A DNA stretch of 64,000 bases from Chaetoderma sp. LZ-2023a (Eukaryota > Mollusca > Caudofoveata > Chaetodermatida > Chaetodermatidae). Of the stretch, positions 1 through 11,055 are shown one piece after another; position 1 is the first letter of the stretch; each line of letters starts with the position of its first letter. The stretch lies in assembly GCA_034401795.1 (NCBI GenBank), contig CM067369.1:94119712-94183711 (forward strand), written 5' to 3'. The position numbers and the translations under genes are program-made. The notes below the pieces were generated by a model that worked only from the letters and a program-made list of their open reading frames with translations, was not told where the DNA came from and searched no databases.

Positions 1-93
1 GATGGCATAAACACTCACGCTCAGTCGCTCAAGCATACATACCCTTCTTAGTGGTCCCAGACACAAACATTTCAGATAAACGCAATTGACAGA

Positions 94-505
94 TAATGGA
101 TGATTCCACTTTTAGCTATGCCGCAGCCATCTCTATAAGCTCTACCCACGCTCTTCCCGTGTTTGGATTGATTGAACCCTAAACTCCTTGAATCTCAATT
201 TCCAGAAAAATTAAAGAGTCAAGTAAGCTGTTGAACATTTTGAAACTAATTTGATTGGGTGCTGTTGCTGCCTATGGCAGCAACAGCGCCCAGACAAATT
301 AGTTTCAAAATGTTCAACAGAATGTTTCTTAAATAGTAAAGACATACAATTCATACAACTGTCAGACTTTTAAAAGTTCCTCAGACAGACTTTAGGCTAC
401 ATCATTCATTACATAGTGGATTGTGATGTTATAGCTACATGGGGACGTAATTAAATTGATTATGAGGTCAAATACTTGATCAACAGATTGGATTCCTCTA
501 TTAAT
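94..505 (+). mobile_element. Family A foldback MITE, near full length
   Basis: A central hairpin (228-320) has arms running from CTGTTGAACATTTTGAAAC to its inverted copy ending TTCAACAG, around a GGCAGCAACAGC core. Outer ends are weakly inverted (AATGGATGATTCCA left, TGGATTCCTCTATT right). The same order of left arm (TTTAGCTATGCC, TCCACCCACACCTC-like), hairpin and right arm (AAATAGTAAAGACATACAATT) recurs at 54461-54844 and, reversed, at 59664-60031. It has no coding capacity. The superfamily is unknown because no clear target duplication is visible. Confidence 0.75.
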
Positions 506-672
506 GGTAAATGACAATACAAAAAAAATAATCAGACAATGAATAATGAAATAATGGCACTGTGTCTCTCCTTAGTACACTGAAAACGACATGCTACACA
601 CGCATCGATTCAAAACTGTTCAAGATTAAGCTGAGTGGGACAAAAGATTTTTGAATAATTTTATATACGTTG
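506..672. other. Short AT-rich spacer
   Basis: Nothing recognised between the family A MITE and the AGCTTGG element. Confidence 0.5.
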
Positions 673-2128
673 TGGCCGCATCCAGGCCAAAAAAAGCTTG
701 GATATTTATGAATATCCAAGTTCTGTGGAGCTTGAATAAACCAGCTAATCCAAGCTTTTAATAACTTGGAAAAGCTTGGATTAGCTTGCTGGTATTGGCC
801 ACATAAAATTCAAGATAATTCAAGAAAATCCAAGAAAGGCCTAGTTAAAGTAAAATCCAAGAAAATTCCAGATAGCTTGAACATTCAAGAAAATGCTAGC
901 TAACTTGGACATTCAAGATAATCCAAGCTAGCTTGTCTGTATTGGCCACTTAAGATCCAAGAATATTCCAGCTAGCTTGAATATTCAAGAAAATCCAAGC
1001 TAGCTTGAACGTTCAAGAAAATCCAAGCCTGCTTGAACGTTCAAGAAAATCCCACTTAGCTTGGATTTTATTCCAGAAAGTCCCAGCTATCTAGAACTTC
1101 AAGAAAATCCGAGCTAATCCTAGCTTTTGAAATAGGTTAGCCATTAACATAAAATGTATGCACGTACACATACACGCTGCCACACAGAGATTATATATAA
1201 ATATGTACGCTTAAAACCCAAAATCACCTTCATGGGAGTTGAGTTATTCAATAACAAATACAATTTCAGCCAGACATTAGCAATGTATGAGTTTCTGACT
1301 GACTTGTCTGTTATTCTTATAGACATAGATTGTTAATGTGCCATATTATTTAGAAAGGCATCATCACTGCCTTAATTACATAGAACTGAAAAAGCTATAC
1401 CAAAACTGGTAATTCTGAATAAATCTCTGGAAATCAATAAAATACATACCTCAAAATACAGTTCTGTTTCCATTTAAGGTTACTGATGCTACGCATTCTA
1501 TCTAACAGTACTGTCAGTGTTTCCAAACTATCATATTCTATATATCCATAGCTGGTAATGATCAATGCAATGAATGTACTGTTTGCTTTTTTACAAAGAC
1601 TAAATTTCCCACCAATTTACCCGGCCAAGGTCGCCTCTAGTCATGACTATACAGAACCTGTTCGTGCCTTAGTGCAAGCTATTTCAAGATAATCCACGGT
1701 AGTGTAAGTGAGTCTACAAATTCAAGACATCCAAGTAGCTTGAATTCTTTTATGTCTGACAAAACAAAGTCCTAGAAAATCCAAGCTAGCTTGCATTCTG
1801 TCAAATCAGAAATGTCCAAGCAAATCCAAGAAGCTTGCACTTTTTCATGATGATATTCAAAAAGTCCTAGAAAATCCAAGCTAGCTTGAATTCTGACAGG
1901 GGAATTTTCCAGCAGTTCAAGCAACTATATAACGTCCAAGCTAATTCAAGGTAATCCAAGCTGGTATGGGTTGAATAATTTTCCAATAGCTTGGATATTC
2001 AAGAAAATCCAATTTACTTGAAATTTATTTCACACGGGTTAAACTTAGCTGGGATTAGCTGGTTTATTCAAGCTCCACTGAACTTGGATATTCATGAATA
2101 TCCAAGCTTTTTTTGGTCTGGGCAGGCA
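673..2128. mobile_element. AGCTTGG word-array element with terminal inverted repeats
   Basis: The first ~75 bases (675-755) and last ~80 bases (2045-2128) are inverted copies of each other. Both contain GGCCAAAAAAAGCTTGGATA or its near match, TGAATATCCAAG, GGAGCTTGAATAAACCAGC and TAATCC. Inside each end is an array (about 755-1135 and 1660-2045) of short words such as CCAAGCTAGCTTGAA, TTCAAGAAAATCC and AGCTTGGAT, many of them self-complementary. A unique core of about 500 bp (1140-1640) lies between the arrays and has no convincing ORF. The layout is end-array-core-array-end. It is probably a non-autonomous DNA element. No known family name is assigned and the target duplication is unclear. 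Confidence 0.7.
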
Positions 2129-2129
2129 T

Positions 2130-3160
2130 AAATAAAAACAAATTTTGGTGAAACACGATCACAACTAAAGTCCTCTCACATGGTATCTATGTACCAAATT
2201 TGAACTGAATATATGTTTAGACATTTTCAAACAATCCAACAGAAAACAAATTTTCAACAAATTTTAATTAGTCTGTCAGGTGAATAATCAGTGATTTCAT
2301 GGAAATTAAATCATATAGCACTGCATAATTTCCACCTAAATGATCCACTGGAAAGAAATGGCGAGTTTATATGTTCAAACTTTATGGGCCGGACAAAAAA
2401 TGTCTCATGAATTATAACTATGTCAGGGATGATAACTCTGCTGAATCCAAACAGATTTTGCTGAAACATGATAATAATTGAATATGTCTTAACATTCATA
2501 ATTAATGTAGTGGAAACTGAATTTGACAAATATTTAATTCTGCGCCATCTGGAGGAGATTAAACTACCTAAATAAGGATGTATTTCATCGAAATGAAATC
2601 ATAGCACTATGTGGATTCCACATAAAATATTCAGGGGAAAAAATAAGAGCTTGGTAAAAAAAACTTTGATCTGGAAAGAAGTAAATTTGTATGAATAATA
2701 AGGTTTTACGAAGAAGATAATTCTGCCCATCATCGGCAGATTTCACCGACATGTGCCTGAAGCAAAATCATAGTTACTGAAGCTCTGTGTAAAATATTCA
2801 CTGAAAATAATTCTGAGAGAATAGTTTTGAAACTCTTAGAGATTGGGACCAAAACAAGAAAATTAAGACGACTAGTTTTCCAGGGGAGATAATGTATTTC
2901 AGTGAAAAAAGTACGGGGTAACCCACATATCTTCATGTGTTACTTCAAGCCACAATTACCAACGTTTACAAGAATCCATGTAGGAGTTGGGTTTACAGAA
3001 GATGATCACAGACAAACAGACACTGTCAGACAGATGGAAAGACAGATCGATGCCAAAACAGATGGACAGGCAGGTAAATGTTCAATGCCAATGGTTACTG
3101 ACCATGATGCTGATGCAAAAGAATTTCTGGTAAAATTTAAATGAATAATTGGATGTGCAT
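2130..3160 (+). mobile_element. Degraded core-repeat (pearl/Helitron-like) element
   Basis: Weakly conserved modules recur: TAGCACT, GGGATGATAACTCTGCTGAAT, GATTTTGCTGAAACATGAT. They resemble the 8390-9200 element. The array ends in a GACAGACAGATGG-type microsatellite (3010-3075), the usual position for the simple repeat in pearl-like elements. No terminal hairpin was found. The short ORFs here follow the repeats and are not genes. Confidence 0.45.
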
Positions 3161-3292
3161 ACAATTCTATGCACATTTCATCTACAGCATAATGCCCGAT
3201 GAAAACACTATACATATACTGAAAAAAGCAAATTCTAATAAATATATACTACACCCCATACTCTAATCTTAATTATGTAATTTAAACAAGCA

Positions 3293-4056
3293 GTCAAAGG
3301 GCCCACAGTATCACCCACCTGAATCATTAGTCAATCATATTCCTCTATATAAGAACAGAATCTGTTTGGATACGTGTTGAAAATTTGGTTCAAATTTCTG
3401 CAACAAAGTTCTGAAGCAGCTCAGTACCAAGCTTAACGTCCCTCCCGCCAATTTTGGTTGAAATCGACTTAGCATTTCTAAATGAGATGTAGTCTTTTAA
3501 ACAATCTCCTGGATATTTGCGGGAATTCAAGATAGCCATCAAAATAATTGGGTCTGTGACCTTGAACTATAACCTTTTGTTTCCAAAGGTTATTGGCAAC
3601 CCCTCCATTGGATTATTGTAAAAAAATTGGCATTTGAGCCTTGATGTTTTGACCACAAAGTCATGACACTTCTACAGGCATGTCAGGTTACTAAAGGTGC
3701 TGCTGCTGCTATTGCCATGGTTTGTGACAATCTGTTCCCTTTAATGGTCAAGATTTTTCAGAAGTGTATGTCCATTTGCAGGCCAAGAAAAGGCAATCTT
3801 TGAAAATTCATCACTGGAATGACTGGCTAGATTATCGAGCCAGTCATTCCAGTGATAAATTTTCAAAAATAGTCTTATCTTGGCCCACAAATGGACATTC
3901 CTCAAGACCACTGAAGAGGCAGGTTTTGGCCAACTTGACCATTAAAGGGTCATGCATGCCATTAGCTCTTGATTTTTCTAAGCAAGATGGCTGCCCGTCA
4001 AAGTGACCAATCAAAATTTTGAATGGTTTATGTCTCACCCAGGTGAGCTAATAATA
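3293..4056 (+). mobile_element. Core-repeat element of the CACCTGG/CCAGGTGAGC group, with a nested foldback
   Basis: The left end (CAAAGGGCCCACAGTATCACC) and right end (CACCCAGGTGAGCTAATAA, 4036-4054) match the ends shared by the elements at 22313, 43118 and others. The interior has modules of the type AATTTTGGTTGAAATCGAC and AAGATGGCTGCC. A family B foldback sits inside it (3737-3949). The element is old and has lost its microsatellite. Confidence 0.6.
3737..3949. mobile_element. Family B foldback MITE
   Basis: This is a nearly complete 213-bp palindrome: CCCTTTAATGGTCAAG at the left end pairs with CTTGACCATTAAAGGG at the right. The inner stem is TCACTGGAATGACTGGCT and its inverse GAGCCAGTCATTCCAGTGA, with TGTCCATTTGCAGGCCAAGA in the arms. 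It is non-coding; ORFs on both strands simply mirror the palindrome. Flanks here (TGTT/TCAT) are not the TTAA seen around other copies. Confidence 0.8.
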
Positions 4057-4536
4057 TCCACATTCATAAATTTCATATCAGTGAATCTCACTTTCATATT
4101 CCTCCACGATTCATTTTTTATCTTACCTTCCTGCTATTAATCAGATTTATATATTATTGTGCGGAGATAAAGATGTATTTCAATGGTGTCTGTCATGGCG
4201 CAGTATCGTTTTATGACCACTATACCAACAGTTAAACCATAACCCCTGCAATTCAGATCTCCGCATCTCAGATGCGATATTCCACATTATAAACTCTCCA
4301 GAAATATTTTACATAATAATGTGGACATTTTTACATTAGTAGATCTTCTGCTCCAAAATGGACAAATAATACGGAAAATATATGGAGATATATGGAAACA
4401 TTACAGGATTGTGGACTTAGTTTCTTTCAATAGAGGGAAAAAATGCAGATATGATGTGAAGTTTTTTCAATAGCGGGAAAGATACGGTAAATATGCAGAG
4501 AAAATGCGGATGAGATCACTTCACATAAAATGGTCT
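4057..4536. other. AT-rich interval, nothing recognised
   Basis: No ORF, RNA gene or repeat shared with the rest of the window was seen. Short direct similarities (GGAAAATATATGGAGATATATGG, in part self-similar) suggest simple-sequence decay. Confidence 0.4.
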
Positions 4537-4540
4537 TTAA

Positions 4541-4772
4541 CCCTTTAACACACATATCGGTCAAAAACTGCTTCAGCGGTGTTCTTGAAAAATGTCCATT
4601 TGCAGACCAAGAGAAGAGTATTTTTGAAAATGTACTACTGGAATGACTGGCTTGATAACCGAGCCAGTCATTCCAGTGGTAAGTTTTCAAAAATACTCTT
4701 CTCTTGGTCTGCAATTGGATATTTTCTAGGAGAAAATTGAAATTTTTTAAAACAAATTTGAGGGGTAAAGGG
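4541..4772. mobile_element. Family B foldback MITE flanked by TTAA
   Basis: TTAA (4537-4540), then CCCTTTAACACA..., then ...GGGGTAAAGGG, then TTAA (4773-4776). The inner palindrome is ACTGGAATGACTGGCT/AGCCAGTCATTCCAGT. A TTAA duplication with CCC...GGG ends is the signature of piggyBac-type transposition, so a piggyBac-like transposase is the likely mobiliser (inference). The element itself is non-coding. Confidence 0.8.
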
Positions 4773-4776
4773 TTAA

Positions 4777-5755
4777 TCAAACACATGCAGTTCTGGAGTC
4801 TTAACACCATAGGCCGGTGAAAAGCATTAATTGTAGGTAAAAATATGTATACTTAATTTACTGCATTTTTTGTTTGAAAATTAAAACTAGGACTTCATAT
4901 TGAATGAGTGCATGTAGCTGTTAGCCTTTATGTCCTTACTCACTCACCCCACCCTCTCCCGCCACACCCCCTACAGTAAAATACAAGAAAAGCGGAAAAT
5001 TCTGTGAAATTATTCCGCAAACATATCTCGCAGAGATTCCTGGTTATTGGTTGTCTTGCGGATATTTTGTAGAGAATTCTCTCCGTGGTTTATTTTGCAC
5101 AGTCGATGCAGAACTAATGTGTCTGTCGCTGTCGTACTAGTAAATTAGATTTGAAATCTTCAACATTCGCAGCTTACATCCATATATGCTTAACCCGCTA
5201 CAACCTGAGGCACTGGGATATTTCAGGGATGAAAGAGTTAAACCAGTTCCATACTGGCTTTTAAGATTATTGTTTTTCCAAATGAGACAGATAAAAAACA
5301 TTTTCTTACTTTTATAGCAGCAGAAGCTTAATACCAAGCATTCTGCAGCTTACTGTATATCACTTAATTTAACCATTGAAACCCCAGAAGCTAACATTAA
5401 CAAAAAATCACAGACAAGACGCTGAATATTTATAAGTTAATGCTCATGGCTGTGACAGCCAATTTAGTTTCAAATTGTTTGACATATTTCCTTCATAAAA
5501 AAGAATTGGTTGCATTAATTGCCATTGGCCTGCCTGTATGCCAATGAATGGGTCAGCACTCTTTTTTACTACTAACACTATCAGGTTTTTCATCTATACG
5601 ACTTTCTCTACAAACACTTTGATGTGGTAACCATTATTATATCCCTGTCTGAAAAGCTTTGACAATGATTTGATCAACTTCAGAATATCTCTAACAGTTT
5701 AATGATCAAGCTGGCCAACATGATTTCTTAAATCCCTGAACTGATCCCAGAAAAC
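4777..5755. other. Interval without recognised features
   Basis: Mixed AT-rich sequence with a C-rich patch (4940-4975). The minus-strand 66-codon ORF at 5137-5337 has no recognisable domain and is not called. Confidence 0.4.
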
Positions 5756-6022
5756 TATACAGGTAAGCTATTGAATATTTTGAAACTAATTTGACTGGGT
5801 GCTGGGCACCCATTCAAATGAGTTTCAAAATATTCGACAGAATGTTTATTAAATATTAAAGATAGACAGTTTGTACGTGTCTGACTATTAAATGTTTAAA
5901 TACGGACTAAATCGAGTCATTTATGCTACAATTGATTCTGACGTCATCCTACACGTCATGTAGTTGATTTTGAAATCATTTGACATCAGGTGATAGATCG
6001 ATAAACTGGAAAGGTCCATTAA
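5756..6022 (+). mobile_element. Family A foldback, 5'-truncated
   Basis: The hairpin (5770-5852) has a shortened loop (GGGTGCTGGGCACCC). It is followed by the family A right arm with TGACGTCATCC and AATCATTTGACATCA motifs, and ends AAACTGGAAAGGTCCATT. Confidence 0.7.
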
Positions 6023-6246
6023 GCCGAGTCAGTGGTAACTTTAAAAAACACTCTTCTTGGCCTGTAGGTATACATTGAGCAAAGACGTAACATTTCAATG
6101 GGCATTAACCTTGTGCTGCTTGCTGAATATGTTGAAAACAATTTGAAAGAAATCTTTGATGGGTTAACCACCAATAACCTTCTGTCAAATTGTTTTCAAA
6201 ATATTCAGTAAACCCCAAGGAAAATGTAGTCAAGCAGACAGTCTAA
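6023..6246. mobile_element. Fragments of family B and family D foldbacks
   Basis: 6030-6112 is a family B arm (CAGTGGTAACTTTAAAAAACA, CTTCTTGGCCTG). 6118-6232 is a damaged family D hairpin (GCTGAATATGTTGAAAACAA pairing with TTGTTTTCAAAATATTCAG), then GGAAAATGTAGTCAAGCAGA as in other D copies. Confidence 0.6.
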
Positions 6247-6418
6247 TCAGTGATTATGCATTGCATTCTGAATAATCCTAGTATATCAATCTTAAAGCAA
6301 CGATACTGCAGGCTAACTATTTTAAAATTACACTGATAGAAAATTTATAAGATTGCAATTAAAATTCAATAAAATTATATAATCATTAAAATTATAAGAA
6401 AACAATTTTGACAATTCA

Positions 6419-6448
6419 GTGTGTGTGCGTGCGTGCGAGCGTGCGTGT
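6419..6448. repeat. GTGC-type microsatellite
   Basis: Short (TGCG/GTGC)n run. The overlapping ORF starting at 6408 is a by-product. Confidence 0.7.
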
Positions 6449-6747
6449 CAAATATAGCATTGATACAATAAAGAAATCTAGCTTGCCACACTGCCAAGCA
6501 GTGAGGAGGCATTTTATTTTATTGTACATCATAAAAATCTTATTGATTTTTAAGCCATGCCATTCAGACAGCTCGTTTACAGCGATCTACCATATAATTT
6601 GGAAACAAAATTTGCTGAATATTATAAAATAATTAGATTTGAAAGTAATCATTCATGTCACTGCACGGCAGCATATGAGGGGAGGATGTTGCCGAAATAT
6701 AATGCTGGTAGTGGTGGATCCATGAAGCGTAGAAAACAGATTATTAA

Positions 6748-6953
6748 CTGTCTGCCTGCTGAATTTATGCAGACTACATTTTCATTGGGGTTTAACTCTG
6801 GATATGCAGAATATTTTGAAAACAATTTGACTGAAAGTTGTTGGTGGCTAAGCCACCCATAACTTTCAGTCAAATTGTTTTCAAAATATTCAACAGGTTA
6901 AAGAGTTATTTCCCATTTAAATCAGGATCTGGTGGCTTGCAGCAGCAAGACAG
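6748..6953. mobile_element. Family D foldback MITE flanked by TTAA
   Basis: 206 bp between TTAA at 6744-6747 and TTAA at 6954-6957. The ends are CTGTCTGCCTGC and GCAAGACAG. The central hairpin pairs GAATATTTTGAAAACAATTT with its inverse around GGTGGCTAAGCCACC. The copy at 53088-53292 has the same length and layout. It is non-coding; two overlapping opposite ORFs mirror the palindrome. Confidence 0.8.
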
Positions 6954-6984
6954 TTAAACCATTTAACTGTCACAGACCCGCGAC

Positions 6985-7313
6985 GATAACCTAGGCTTAT
7001 TAAGCCAGTAATACCGGTGATAAATTTTCAAAAATAGTCTTCTCTTGGACATTTCTCAAGACCACTGCAGAAGCTGGTTTTGGCTGATATGAGTGTTACC
7101 CCTTTAACACCTATTTCAGCCAAAAACGGCTTCTGAACAGGTCTTGAGAAATGTTCATTTGCAGACCAGAGACCATTTTTTTTAATTTTACCACTGGAAT
7201 CAATGGCTCGATAACAGAGCCAGTCATTTCAGTGGTAAATTTGCAAAAAAGTCTTCTTTTGGTCTGTAAATGGACATTTTCTTGAACAAATTCGTGAGAT
7301 AAAGGGCTAAAGG
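6985..7313. mobile_element. Half and whole family B foldbacks, head to head
   Basis: 6990-7099 is a right half (ACCGGTGATAAATTTTCAAA to GCTGATATGAGTGTTA). It abuts a whole copy, about 7100-7313, starting CCCCTTTAACACC and ending AAAGGG near TTAA. Confidence 0.7.
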
Positions 7314-7369
7314 GTTAAGCACGCTACTCTTATAGCAACAGGGTTCACTGATAAGTCTCTTATTTTATG

Positions 7370-7875
7370 ATCAAGTTCGACTTGCTAACCATAGCCAGTT
7401 TACTAATTTACTGAACATGCGCAGTTGCTATGCCCACTGGCATGATGGATACCAGATTCCCCATTAAATTACTATAGAAAATTTGGAGCTGGGTACCTGG
7501 CAGTCTCTATTAACCATTTCTGTCAACTGTTTTGATGGCCCACGAAAATGGGTTACTTTTGTCCGCAAAGATGTCAAAAAAGTGTCCATATAATATAAAG
7601 TGGGAAGGAAATGGATCTTGGGAACATTGACACCATAATTTCATCAAACTTAGATAGGTTACTATTAGGGAAATATTATCATGTTTATATGCATTTAACC
7701 GTGACAAGCGAAACTTGTCCGCCATTTTGGATTCTATAGCAATTTCATAATAACCGTTTGGAACCGAGCTCGGGTGCTCGGTTGACTATAGGTGACTAGC
7801 TAAAGTTAACTATTTCAAGTTTGACTGGAATCTAGTTAACTATAGCTAACTATGGTTAGTGAGTCTAACTTGACC
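7370..7875 (+). repeat. Family E interspersed repeat
   Basis: Matches 63060-63570 over about 500 bp with indels: GATTCCCCATTAAATTACTA, CACGAAAATGGGTTACTTTT, AAAGTGGGAAGGAAATGG. The right end is an AGTTAACTATAGCTAACTA palindromic-word cluster (7780-7860) in both copies. No coding capacity conserved between the copies was seen. Confidence 0.75.
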
Positions 7876-8389
7876 TATGATGATCATCATAGGCTTTGCT
7901 ACAAGAGGCGCTTTTAAATAAATCCACTCAGACAAAGGTGACTGACCTTAATAGACCTTTACCACATTAGCGTATTTTAGGAAAATACTTTCCCGGAATG
8001 CATCACGCATACCACTTCCGGTGGGTAAATGCGATATCCACCGCGCAAACAGCATTACTTTACCATGGGAATCAGATACAGTGCCCTTTAGGCAGTGCAT
8101 ATGAAAAACTATGTTCATAATATTTTTGAAGTCATACAACATTGGAAAGCTAAGCCAATTGTCTATACATTTCTGTATTAGTTTTTATAGTTTTATAAAA
8201 TTTAATACTGTTGATTGCAATTTAAAAAAAACAACTATTGTCCACTTGATTTAATGAATCTAAGTCGAATGGTGTATTTTAGATATGCAAATAATTCAGT
8301 GAAAACGTTACAAAAATATAAAATATAATGCATTAATGTTTCGGCAATTGAATGCGCTTTCCAATGATATATGATTTAAGCCGATCTCG
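7876..8389. other. Interval without recognised features
   Basis: Contains the short inverted word GATGATCATC (7878-7890). No coding or RNA signal. Confidence 0.4.
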
Positions 8390-9215
8390 CTCAAATAAAA
8401 TCATGACACTTCGTCTCTACCTAATAATTGTCCACTGGAAAAAAGAATTTCAAATGTAGGTTCAAAACTCACAAATCTTACTCTTTTCAGGGGGTGCATA
8501 ACTCTCACAAATACGGATGGATCTTGCTTAAACAAAATTATGACACTTCGTGATTAGCTAATATGTCCACTGAAACAAAAAAATTTAAATGTAGATTAAA
8601 AACCTTTTGAGATATGGCCTTGGACATGAAATATTTTACGCATTTTAGGGGGGATAACTCTCACAAATATGGACAGATCTTGCCAAAACCAAACCATGAC
8701 ACATCGCCTCTACCTAATATATGCAATGAAAAAAATTTCAAATGTAGATTAAAAACTTTTTGAGATATGGCCCAGACAAAATTTTTGATGCATTTTAAGC
8801 ATTTCAGTGGGAGGGATTATCAACTGTCACAAATATGAACGGATCTCGCTGAAACAAAATCATGACACTTCTCTACATAATATAGTCACTGAAAAAAAAT
8901 GTCAAACGTAGATTAAAACCCTTTTGAGATATGGCCTGAACATGAAATTTTGTATGCGTTTTAAGCATTTCAGAGGGGACAACTCTCATAAATACAGACG
9001 GATCTCGCCGAAATAAAATCATGACACATCGTCTCTACATAATATTCCACTAAAATGAAAATTTCAAACCGACATTAAAAACTTTTTGAGATATGGCCCG
9101 AACATGGATTTGCTAGCAGACGGACAGACAGACGGAGAGACAGATGGCATGCGTCATCACATAATACAAATCTGCGTTGCAGATTGGTATTTGTATTTTC
9201 TGGTCTGATTGTGAG
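8390..9215 (+). mobile_element. Core-repeat element with GACG microsatellite and 3' hairpin
   Basis: Four to five tandem cores of about 159-165 bp, each carrying AAAATCATGACAC, TTTTTGAGATATGGCC, GATAACTCTCACAAATA and CGGATCTCGC (8840 and 9000 are 159 apart). Then GACGGACAGACAGACGGAGA (9119-9140) and a hairpin AATCTGC-GTT-GCAGATT (9169-9187). Cores, simple repeat and terminal stem-loop are the published layout of pearl and Helitron-associated interspersed elements. It is non-coding. Confidence 0.7.
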
Positions 9216-9542
9216 ATTTGTGACTATGAAACAGTTAAAGTATCAGCAGTGGGGCATTAAAGCTGTGCTGACTAAATGAATGTAGCGGTATCGATATCAA
9301 TTTCCATACCGGTATACCTTTAATATCGGTATTATAATTGTGAAGGGCAAAATATAGTGAGGATTGGATAGTATGATTCCATATTCAACGTATATCAGCG
9401 CTCCTGAAATAGATGCTGAGCGTTACAAATTTCCACAATAAAACCAAGAAATTACACAAATCCCGATATTAAACGCTAAATTAAAACTGTTTTCAATTAA
9501 ATCATATCCCAAAATGGCTTAACTCCCCAAAATAAAGGGCTT
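9216..9542. other. Spacer before the candidate gene
   Basis: No repeat shared within the window apart from short CGGTAT words. On the minus strand it would be the 3' UTR of the candidate at 9543-9770, but no clear polyadenylation signal was seen. Confidence 0.35.
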
Positions 9543-9770
9543 TTATAACATATGATTCGAAGTTGCCATGTAATTACAACTATTTCTGCGATCTGCACAG
9601 AGAATCTGCTTTTTAATAGCACCGGCGTGGAGATCAGCGAGATAATCTGTGACCATATCGCCCCAAAGACATTTGCCTAATGAGACTTTGTGAGCAGTTA
9701 AACCTGTTGCTATTTGACTGGCAAATATCAATGTTATGACTAAAAGATGTTGAATATGACAGGGCTTCAT
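9543..9770 (-). CDS. Candidate small secreted protein, last coding exon
   Basis: An unrecognised 75-codon minus-strand ORF. The N-terminus looks like a cleavable signal peptide: MKP..., a hydrophobic stretch LLVITLIFASQIATGLTA at about residues 9-26, then a polar mature part of about 49 residues with three cysteines (KCLWG, ILCADRR, NSCNY). Directly upstream on the minus strand is TGATTTTTCAG followed by ATATG, a good splice acceptor placing a 5'-UTR intron two bases before the ATG. It lies between transposable elements but is not itself repeated in the window. Secretion is inferred. A chance ORF with a hydrophobic start remains possible, and the odd number of mature cysteines argues for caution. 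Confidence 0.38.
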   Translation of the reverse strand: MKPCHIQHLLVITLIFASQIATGLTAHKVSLGKCLWGDMVTDYLADLHAGAIKKQILCADRRNSCNYMATSNHML

Positions 9771-9794
9771 ATCTGAAAAATCATGGTGAGCTAG

Positions 9795-11055
9795 ATACGA
9801 CCAGGGCTAGGCAAGTGATCACCCTGTTTTCCTAACCATGGTCAATGAACATGGTTTGATCATGAATTGGCCATGAAAAACGATCAGTTACTATGCAGGT
9901 TAAATGGCACCACAGTCAGCCCATGGTCTAGCATGATCAGCAAATTTCTCATGACCATGATAAAACCATATTGACGGTCGGTGACAAACCATGGTTTGAC
10001 CATGGTCAAACAGACCATGGTTTGAACGGTGACATTTAAGCTCTGTTTTTCCTAACCATCGACAAACCATGGTTAATGACCATCATTGACCATGCAGGTT
10101 AAATGGCACCACAGTCAGACCATGATCAACAAATTTCTCGTGACCATGATAAAACCAAATAGAACATGGTCAAACAGAACATGGCGCGACCATGGTAAAC
10201 CACGGTTTGAATAGTGACATTTGACCATGGTCAAACGTGGTCTACCTTGGTCTTACCGTGGTGCCACTTATCCTGAACGGTTGAGATGGTCATGGTCAGC
10301 AATCCAGCTCCGCTTTTATAACAAAGTGTACATTTACTATTCAAATGTCATAATTAATGATGATTACATAATTTATGTGCAATTGAATAATTGAAGACTT
10401 TAAATGCAAAGGACACATGTTTTCAGTGAAAGAGTTGCCTCCCTTATTAAATTACACTGACCATGGTCAAATAATTGTTCCTGAAAATGTTCAGTAACAG
10501 TTTTAAAAAGGGAATTTTAAGCAGAATTTAAGGTCTAAGAACCTGAAAATATTCAAGAGCAGCGTAGGAACATTTTAATATCTCACGTTCAAGAATTGTT
10601 CTTCAGTACTATCTTTTTTTAGATATTGGGTGCCATCTCTGGCCATGGTATCACTGTCAATAGGAATAACATTGAAATTCTCCAGTGACCATAATATATC
10701 ATGTCAGAGGGACATTAATTATTGTTAAAATACATCTGACCATATCACTCTCAATAGCAATAACATTTAAATTCTCCAGTAACCATGGTCGACCATAATG
10801 TATCATGATCAGTGGGGTAGAAATTCAGTTACACATGAACTGACCATCAAGTGACCATGATATCATGATTGATAACAAAACCTCTTAAATTTATGGCAAA
10901 CATGGTTATTCGTGGTCATCTGACCATGATGTACTGACCATGTTAGCATGGTCATTGGGACCCTGGTCAGGTGAGCAGAAAATCATGGTCGACCATGGTC
11001 AAACCATGAACTACCATGGTCGACTGTGACATCATGGTCAGTAGCAATTCAGGGA
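9795..11055. mobile_element. CCATGGTCA word-array element
   Basis: Dozens of ACCATGGTCA, TGACCATG and CATGGTTTGACCATGG words occur in both orientations, in two arrays (about 9830-10290 and 10640-11040) around a unique core (about 10310-10620). In the left array a ~200-bp unit beginning ATGCAGGTTAAATGGCACCA is present twice (9893 and 10093). No terminal inverted repeat was found. The layout matches the elements at 673 and 23640. Confidence 0.55.
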
